Shown: in pieces, positions 58,933-64,000 of the stretch
Numbering within the stretch: the stretch's first letter is position 1
How the letters are laid out: every line of letters begins with the position of its first letter
Source: Flavobacteriales bacterium 34_180_T64
Lineage (GTDB): Bacteria; Bacteroidota; Bacteroidia; Flavobacteriales; Flavobacteriaceae
Direction of reading: 5' to 3'
DNA: 64,000 bases
NCBI GenBank assembly: GCA_002162765.1
Contig: MAAR01000004.1
Coordinates: forward strand, 372,001-436,000
Position numbers and translations under genes: made by a program
The notes under the pieces: generated by a model
The model's database searches: none
What the model was told of the DNA's origin: nothing
Seen by the model: the letters and a program-made list of their open reading frames with translations, nothing else

Positions 58933-59576
58933 TAATCGCAATATTGACAACCACTTAAGGAAAATGTAATCCCAAAAGTGACAGTTAACAAACTTCCATT
59001 AAAAGCCCCTAAACCCTCTATTGGGTCATCATAATCTCCTGGACTAGTAAATCCATAGATATATGAACCATCTATATAAACTGATAAGGTTTGAGTTAAT
59101 CCATAATGAATTTCTCCACCAATCATAGCATTTAAAAAGGTCTGCTTATTTTCACCTAAAGTCCCTAAAGGTTTCACAAAAGATAATCCAGGTCCTCCAT
59201 GAGCTACAACTCCCATTTTTGCCGGTAAGAAATGAAGTTTGTTAGTAGGATCATAAACGAATTGCGCATTCAACCTTGTGTAATTAATTTTAAAATCAGG
59301 TATTTCATCTCCATTTACGAAACGATTAAAACCAAAGTCTAGTTTTGCACCAAATTCTTTTTTAAACATATGTTGTATTCCTAAATTTACCGTTGGAAAA
59401 TTCACGGATTTCCCATAAAATGGCTCTACAAAACCATCTGAAATTGGATAATTTAGACCAATTGCCACTTGAGCCTTCCATTTATTAGTTGCACGTTGCG
59501 CCAAACTTACCGATGATACGACTAAGCATAAAAACAATATAGAAATGCGTATTTGTAGTTTAATATTTGAGGTCAT
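58932..59576 (-). CDS. Outer-membrane beta-barrel protein
   Basis: A signal peptide (MTSNIKLQIRISILFLCLVVSSVSLA) and about 190 residues of alternating strands with glycine and aromatic residues, in the style of eight-stranded OmpA/OmpW-like barrels (IGLNYPISDGFVEPFYG, GAKLDFGFNRFV, AMIGGEIHYGL, SVYIDGSYIYGF, LLTVTFGITFSL). No ligand motif is visible. It begins the leftward transcript with ruvC, hemW and others, although those genes are functionally unrelated, and is divergent from the LPG-synthase-like gene. Confidence 0.75.
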   Translation of the reverse strand: MTSNIKLQIRISILFLCLVVSSVSLAQRATNKWKAQVAIGLNYPISDGFVEPFYGKSVNFPTVNLGIQHMFKKEFGAKLDFGFNRFVNGDEIPDFKINYTRLNAQFVYDPTNKLHFLPAKMGVVAHGGPGLSFVKPLGTLGENKQTFLNAMIGGEIHYGLTQTLSVYIDGSYIYGFTSPGDYDDPIEGLGAFNGSLLTVTFGITFSLSGCQYCD

Positions 59577-59602
59577 ATCGTATTATTCACTTAATTTGTG
59601 CT

Positions 59603-60580
59603 ATGCTTCTTGGTGGTCTCTCATACAAAACTAAACAATTCTTTTTTGTACTTATTAAATTAAGCATAGTTGTTGGTGCTTTTTACTTTATTTATGAAAA
59701 ATTGACACATAACGAAAATTTAGACATTTTGGTGTTTATCGCGTTTTTGACTGAAAATGACGTTTTTTCGACTAAATATGTTTGCTTTTTACTCATTTTA
59801 ACCCTTTTTAATTGGTTTTTTGAAATCCTAAAATGGCAATACTTGGTAAAAGCTGTAAAACATATTTCATTTAAAAATGCATTTGAACAGAGTCTAGGCG
59901 CACTAACCGCTTCTTTAATAACTCCGAATAGAATTGGCGAATATGGAGCTAAGGCGGCCTACTATTCTTCCCATCAAAGAAAACGTATTCTATTATATAA
60001 TTTGCTAGGCAATATGACTCAAATGAGTGTGACCGTATTATTTGGTCTTATAGGAATGGTTTTTTTTGCAAGTAAATATGATTTCGACATAGACTATTAT
60101 AAAGTGATTCGATTCATAGCAATACTGATAGTTGTTATGGCAATTTCTTTTTTTGGCATAAAACAAAAACGCTTTAAAATTAGAGGATTACCTTTAGAAA
60201 AAATAAGGCAATTTATATCTCAGATATCCAGAAGAACCATTCTAGTTGCTGAATTATTATCTGTTATTCGGTATTTAATTTTCTCTTTTCAATTTTATAT
60301 TTTATTACACATATTTGGAGTTGATGTTTTTTACACCAAAGCAATGACAGTCATTACATCTATGTATTTATTAGCATCTATAATTCCAACAATTTTTATT
60401 TTTGATGTCGTTGTAAAAGGCAGTGTAGCTGTATATTTGTTCTCAATAGTTGGTGTAAATGAACTTACCATATTATCAATTATCACGATTATGTGGTTAT
60501 TAAATTTTGTGCTTCCAAGTCTGTTCGGTAGTTACTATGTTATTAATTTCAATTTTAGTAAAGCGTCTAAAAATTTATGA
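59603..60580 (+). CDS. Lysylphosphatidylglycerol synthase-like membrane protein (UPF0104 type)
   Basis: A protein of 325 residues with about eight membrane helices and the family's typical ASLITPNRIGEYGAKAAYY motif near 90. The family comprises the flippase/transferase membrane half of MprF-like proteins, without the aminoacyl-transferase domain. The ATG at 59603 gives a normal start; the TTG at 59567 would overlap the divergent gene. It overlaps the next gene by 4 bp (ATGA), so it probably works with the membrane glycosyltransferase on a lipid substrate. Confidence 0.78.
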   Translation: MLLGGLSYKTKQFFFVLIKLSIVVGAFYFIYEKLTHNENLDILVFIAFLTENDVFSTKYVCFLLILTLFNWFFEILKWQYLVKAVKHISFKNAFEQSLGALTASLITPNRIGEYGAKAAYYSSHQRKRILLYNLLGNMTQMSVTVLFGLIGMVFFASKYDFDIDYYKVIRFIAILIVVMAISFFGIKQKRFKIRGLPLEKIRQFISQISRRTILVAELLSVIRYLIFSFQFYILLHIFGVDVFYTKAMTVITSMYLLASIIPTIFIFDVVVKGSVAVYLFSIVGVNELTILSIITIMWLLNFVLPSLFGSYYVINFNFSKASKNL

Positions 60581-61704
60581 TCATTGCTGTTACTATTATT
60601 ACAATATTCTATCTGATTCTAATCGGAAGTCTAGTGATTGGGTTTGATAGGGTTAATGATTTTAGTCTTGAAGATGTGCCGGCAATCACCAGATTTTCAA
60701 TTATAATCCCCTTTAGAAACGAATCTGAAAATTTGCCTGCCCTCTTACAATCAATTAAATCTCTAAATTATGAAAAGCATTTGTTTGAAATTCTATTTAT
60801 TGATGATGAATCTACCGATGATTCTGCTAGAATCATCAATGATTTTTCAAAAATTCATAATGAATTGAATATTCACATGCTGTCGAATAATAGAGCTTCA
60901 GCTTCTCCAAAAAAAGATGCAATTACTCTTGCTATAAAAAACGCAAAACATAAATGGATCATAACCACAGATGCAGATTGCATTGTACCAAAATATTGGC
61001 TAGATACTATTGATTGTTTTTTACAACATAACTCTTGTAAACTTTTAGTTGCTCCCGTAAGTATTAACAGAGCACAATCATTTTTAGACCGTTTTCAATT
61101 GATAGATTTTATGAGTCTACAAGGGGTAACCATCGGCGGATTTGGTGTACAAAAACCGCTGCTCTGTAACGGCGCCAATTTAATTTATGACCGTGAATTT
61201 TTTAATAAATTAAACGGATTTGAGGGCAATTTACATATCGCAAGTGGTGATGATTTATTTTTGTTAGAAAAAGCACTTAAAAATGCTCCAAAGTCGGTTA
61301 TGTATTTAAAAAATATTAAATCGTTAGTTCTCACCAAACCACAGTCTAATCTTAGTGCTTTAATTACACAACGCGTTCGCTGGGCTTCAAAAATTAAATA
61401 TTATAAGACTTCTATTTCAAAACTAATTGGGCTTTTAGTGCTCCTAATGAATGCCATTTTAATTGGTCTAGGTGTATTGGCGTTTACACGTTCAATCCCC
61501 TTTACTTTGTTTCTTTATATTTTCATAATAAAAATAAGTATAGACTTTCTTTTGATTTTTAAAACAGCTCGATTTTTTAAGCAAGGACAACACCTCCCTT
61601 CATTTATTTTTGCCAGTTTTCTATATCCGTTTTTCAGTGTGTTTGTTGCATTCGTTTCAGTATTTAAAGGCTATAAATGGAAAGACCGCGCATATTCAAA
61701 ATAG
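60577..61704 (+). CDS. Membrane GT2 glycosyltransferase
   Basis: A protein of 375 residues: one N-terminal helix (1-22), a GT-A domain (about 40-270: FSIIIPFRNESENLPALLQS, FIDDESTDDS, TTDADCIVP metal site, GANLIYDREFF, and QRVRWASK as the Q-x-x-R-W acceptor motif), and three C-terminal helices (about 285-365). QxxRW is typical of processive or membrane GT2 enzymes. It shares a 4-bp overlap with the upstream LPG-synthase-like gene. A glycolipid product is plausible; the substrate is unknown. Confidence 0.85.
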   Translation: MIIAVTIITIFYLILIGSLVIGFDRVNDFSLEDVPAITRFSIIIPFRNESENLPALLQSIKSLNYEKHLFEILFIDDESTDDSARIINDFSKIHNELNIHMLSNNRASASPKKDAITLAIKNAKHKWIITTDADCIVPKYWLDTIDCFLQHNSCKLLVAPVSINRAQSFLDRFQLIDFMSLQGVTIGGFGVQKPLLCNGANLIYDREFFNKLNGFEGNLHIASGDDLFLLEKALKNAPKSVMYLKNIKSLVLTKPQSNLSALITQRVRWASKIKYYKTSISKLIGLLVLLMNAILIGLGVLAFTRSIPFTLFLYIFIIKISIDFLLIFKTARFFKQGQHLPSFIFASFLYPFFSVFVAFVSVFKGYKWKDRAYSK

Positions 61705-61717
61705 TGCAGTTTTCATT

Positions 61718-61725
61718 TATTTTTG
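61718..61725 (+). promoter_or_regulatory. Candidate -7 box for the outer-membrane protein
   Basis: TATTTTTG matches TAnnTTTG exactly, 33 bp before the ATG at 61759. No clear -33 box is seen. Confidence 0.4.
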
Positions 61726-61758
61726 TTAGTTTTACCTAACTACTTATTCCAATTTCAA

Positions 61759-62640
61759 ATGAAAAAACTAATAATTGTTTTATGCGTAATACTGAGTTTC
61801 ACATCTCTTAATGCTCAAGATACTTATACTGTTAATGGGGAAACTCTTGAGTTAAAAACAGAAGTAAATGGAAAACTCGATTTACTTTGGAATATAATAG
61901 AAGGGAAATACCGCTATTTCGTACGTACTAGTGATGCTACAATTACTGAATTGGTAAATACTAAAAATGCGCAAAATAAATATCAGGAAGAATACAAAAC
62001 TACACTAGAGAATCTTACAAAAAACTCTAATTTATCTACAAAAAAATTAAATCTAACACTTTATAGTTTGAAAGGGTTTATTGACGATTATAATGGCTCA
62101 GTAGATGTTAATTATCAGTCTTCCGTCACTAAAAGTGTGGTCAAACTTCGCCTAGCTGGTTTTGGAGGAGTTACCAATAATCCATTTGTTAAGAATCCTG
62201 ATAATAAAAAAGTAGCCCAATTTGGAATTGAGTTAGAGGTTCAAGAATCTAATATTAATTCGAGACATGCTATTTTTCTACAACTTAAACATGTTACAGA
62301 AAGTGATTTTGGGAAATACTCAACAACAGAGGTAGGATTAGGATATCGATTTAGAATTGTAAATACGAAAGCCTTTAGTCTGTATGCAAATATGAAATTT
62401 GCAACGGTCAATTTTTCAAAATCGACTATTAATTACTTTAATGAATCTGATGTTTTAATTACTGAAGACCTTAGTGAAGCGGCGTTTGATGTTCCTTTTA
62501 TATTTGGTGTTGGTGCCGATATTAGAATTACTAAAAACAGCTTTATTACGTTAGGATTTAATGAACTTTTCGCTCTTTTAATAGATAATCAGGGAAACTT
62601 TCCAACTGATTTCACCATTGGTTATAAATTTAATTTATAA
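61759..62640 (+). CDS. Outer-membrane protein, function unknown
   Basis: A signal peptide (MKKLIIVLCVILSFTSLNA) followed by an N-terminal helical part (about 20-120) and a C-terminal part of amphipathic strands (about 130-293) ending in DFTIGYKFNL, typical of a barrel end. I do not recognise a named family. The ATG at 61759 is chosen over the frame opening at 61723 because it gives a signal peptide. The next gene starts on the last base of its stop codon (TAATG), so the two should be cotranscribed. Confidence 0.65.
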   Translation: MKKLIIVLCVILSFTSLNAQDTYTVNGETLELKTEVNGKLDLLWNIIEGKYRYFVRTSDATITELVNTKNAQNKYQEEYKTTLENLTKNSNLSTKKLNLTLYSLKGFIDDYNGSVDVNYQSSVTKSVVKLRLAGFGGVTNNPFVKNPDNKKVAQFGIELEVQESNINSRHAIFLQLKHVTESDFGKYSTTEVGLGYRFRIVNTKAFSLYANMKFATVNFSKSTINYFNESDVLITEDLSEAAFDVPFIFGVGADIRITKNSFITLGFNELFALLIDNQGNFPTDFTIGYKFNL

Positions 62641-63377
62641 TGCGTTTATCTAATTACAAAACATCAAATCCTGCTTTTAGCGGTTATTTTTGGGATGGCG
62701 GCAAAGATTCAACTGCTACCATGTCTGTTACTGGAATCTTTATTAAATCATTATTTTTAATTTTTATCATATCGGCAATTACTGTAGTCATTTGGAAACT
62801 TCACGAAAACGGTATGCAAGTAAGATGGATTACCTTAGGTGGTATGCTAGCTTCAATAATTATTAGCATCGTTATTTCGGTACGAAAGCACTGGGCACAT
62901 ATTTTAGTTCCACTATACTCTATTGCTAAAGGCTGCTTTTTAGGTGGTTTTTCTTCTTTTGCACATACAAATTTTCCAGATTTACCATATCAAGCAATTG
63001 GGGTCACTATCATTACGTTTTTTGTAATGCTTGTATTGTATCAAACACGATTAATTCTAGTTACCAAGAAATTAAGAAGTGTAATTATTACGGCTGCAGC
63101 TAGTATTTTTGTGGTTTATATCATTTCTATTGTTCTCAGTTTTTTTGATATTAAATCCTATATCTGGGGAACATCTTGGTTGGCTATTGTATTTAATATA
63201 GTTGCTGTTATTGTGGCTTCATTTTCGCTTTTATTAGATTTTGACTATATCGAACGCTATAAAAATAAAGCTCCAAAACACAAAGAATGGTTAGCTACTT
63301 GGGGACTACTCCTTACTCTAGTATGGCTATATGTTGAGATATTAAGGTTAATGCAAAAATTCGCAATACGTTTCTAA
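62640..63377 (+). CDS. Bax inhibitor-1/YccA family membrane protein
   Basis: A protein of 245 residues with seven hydrophobic segments. The N-terminus SNPAFSGYFWDGG and the final SLLLDFDYIERY followed by EWLATWGLLLTLVWLYVEILRL match the Bacteroidota Bax inhibitor-1/YccA group. Such proteins are linked to calcium leak or membrane protein quality control. It overlaps the gene before it by one base and the converging lipoprotein gene by 4 bp. Confidence 0.9.
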   Translation: MRLSNYKTSNPAFSGYFWDGGKDSTATMSVTGIFIKSLFLIFIISAITVVIWKLHENGMQVRWITLGGMLASIIISIVISVRKHWAHILVPLYSIAKGCFLGGFSSFAHTNFPDLPYQAIGVTIITFFVMLVLYQTRLILVTKKLRSVIITAAASIFVVYIISIVLSFFDIKSYIWGTSWLAIVFNIVAVIVASFSLLLDFDYIERYKNKAPKHKEWLATWGLLLTLVWLYVEILRLMQKFAIRF

Positions 63378-63850
63378 TTAATATTTATAATAACAGGCAG
63401 GTTGAATTGAGTTGATACCTGTTGACTTCGTTTAATTGCTGGATAAATTTTTGGTAAGTTATCAAAACCATGAATGAGTAAACTATCAATTGTAGGAATT
63501 TGAGCTTTTGTTTGTGCCTTACTTATAATCTCATTTATTTCAAATTTCCCTAGATTGTCAATCGTTATTTTTAATACAATTGTGTCAATTACATCTTCAG
63601 TTACAACAATATTTAGTTGCGATAAATTTGTGTTCAATATGTTTCTTAATGTGTTTTCGAAACATACTTTTTTATCGAGTTTTCCAGACATAGAATTACA
63701 AGAATCAAAACTAGGGTACTCGTCAACATCATTCCAGCTAAAGGATTCCAACTCCTCTTCAAGAAGATCTTTAGAATTCACTTTTTGATTTTCAAAATAA
63801 TTACATGAGGTAATTAAAACAACACTAATTAAAAGTAATAGTCGCTTCAT
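63374..63850 (-). CDS. Small lipoprotein, function unknown
   Basis: The signal MKRLLLLISVVLITSC ends in a lipobox Cys, making a lipoprotein of about 142 mature residues. An acidic N-terminal part with two Cys (DSCNSMSGKLDKKVC) leads into a beta-alpha-beta region (VLKITIDNLGKFEINEII, then NLPVIININ) that is reminiscent of a TonB C-terminal domain. No firm family call is possible. It converges on the Bax inhibitor-1 gene with a 4-bp overlap. Confidence 0.6.
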   Translation of the reverse strand: MKRLLLLISVVLITSCNYFENQKVNSKDLLEEELESFSWNDVDEYPSFDSCNSMSGKLDKKVCFENTLRNILNTNLSQLNIVVTEDVIDTIVLKITIDNLGKFEINEIISKAQTKAQIPTIDSLLIHGFDNLPKIYPAIKRSQQVSTQFNLPVIININ

Positions 63851-63897
63851 TTAAATTAAACTGTATCCGAAAAGTACAATTTTTTTAGCTTTAGACT

Positions 63898-64000
63898 TTA
63901 ATCTTGTTTTAAAAACTGCGCTTCTTTAATTTCGATTAATCGCATCCTGGCAAATTGGGCATAAGGACTATCAGGGAATTTTTCAATAAAATCTTCAAAA
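63898..64000 (-). CDS. C-terminus of a gene cut by the window edge
   Basis: The last 33 codons of a leftward gene, ending with a TAA at 63898. The end reads EDFIEKFPDSPYAQFARMRL and then a charged tail; the FxxxxPDSPYA pattern is typical of TPR proteins (YbgF/BamD-like). Only the C-terminus can be seen, so the family is a guess. Confidence 0.5.
   Translation of the reverse strand, partial: FEDFIEKFPDSPYAQFARMRLIEIKEAQFLKQD

Overview
The window comes from an AT-rich member of the Bacteroidota, most likely a marine Flavobacteriaceae. The evidence is type IX secretion (T9SS) C-terminal sorting tails on two secreted proteins, promoter boxes of the Bacteroidota type (TTTG, about 19 bp, TAnnTTTG), few Shine-Dalgarno sites, lipoprotein signals, and many families typical of that group (DUF4407, BlaI/BlaR1 pairs, LytTR regulators, HD-PycTM proteins). 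About 55 protein genes, one tRNA-Leu(UAG) and several terminators and operators can be supported. There is no rRNA, CRISPR array, prophage or insertion sequence.

Layout. 0-11 kb is mixed housekeeping: an HD-PycTM protein, a GAF protein, tRNA-Leu, M20 and M28 peptidases, a BlaI/BlaR1 pair under a readable promoter-operator, a DUF4407 protein and a STAS-like protein. 11-25.7 kb is one rightward operon of nine genes: GntR regulator, galactose mutarotase, GH63-type glucosidase lipoprotein, a kinase/M23/class III aminotransferase fusion, GH2 beta-galactosidase, SSS sugar symporter, galactokinase, GalT and a GNAT. 25.7-34.8 kb is a leftward set for trans-4-hydroxyproline catabolism (epimerase, FAD dehydrogenase, DapA-like deaminase, aldehyde dehydrogenase) mixed with two peptidases and flanked by an AraC regulator. 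Read together, the two operons look like a collagen-utilisation island: the first would take Glc-Gal-hydroxylysine apart and degrade hydroxylysine through a kinase and a phospho-lyase, and the second would degrade hydroxyproline.

35.8-37.3 kb holds a PhnA-like protein and a duplicated secreted protein. 37.7-56 kb is a surface-polysaccharide and signalling region: GT2, a large PTPS-related membrane protein, a Big-like exported protein, a membrane-anchored GH5-like protein, GT4, flippase, two STAS-like proteins, a TPR/beta-barrel outer-membrane protein, a DUF4114 T9SS protein, and a four-gene phosphorelay (REC, PAS-PAS-GAF histidine kinase, Hpt, LytTR regulator). Four promoters here share 9-bp direct repeats with a 21-bp period, each set beginning 28-29 bp upstream of a -7-like box. 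This is the geometry expected of a LytTR-activated regulon, and it links the phosphorelay to the polysaccharide genes.

56-64 kb returns to housekeeping: MmcQ/YjbR, a cyclase-family hydrolase, HemW, RuvC, an outer-membrane barrel, an LPG-synthase-like membrane protein, a GT2, a Bax inhibitor-1 protein, a small lipoprotein and a cut-off gene.
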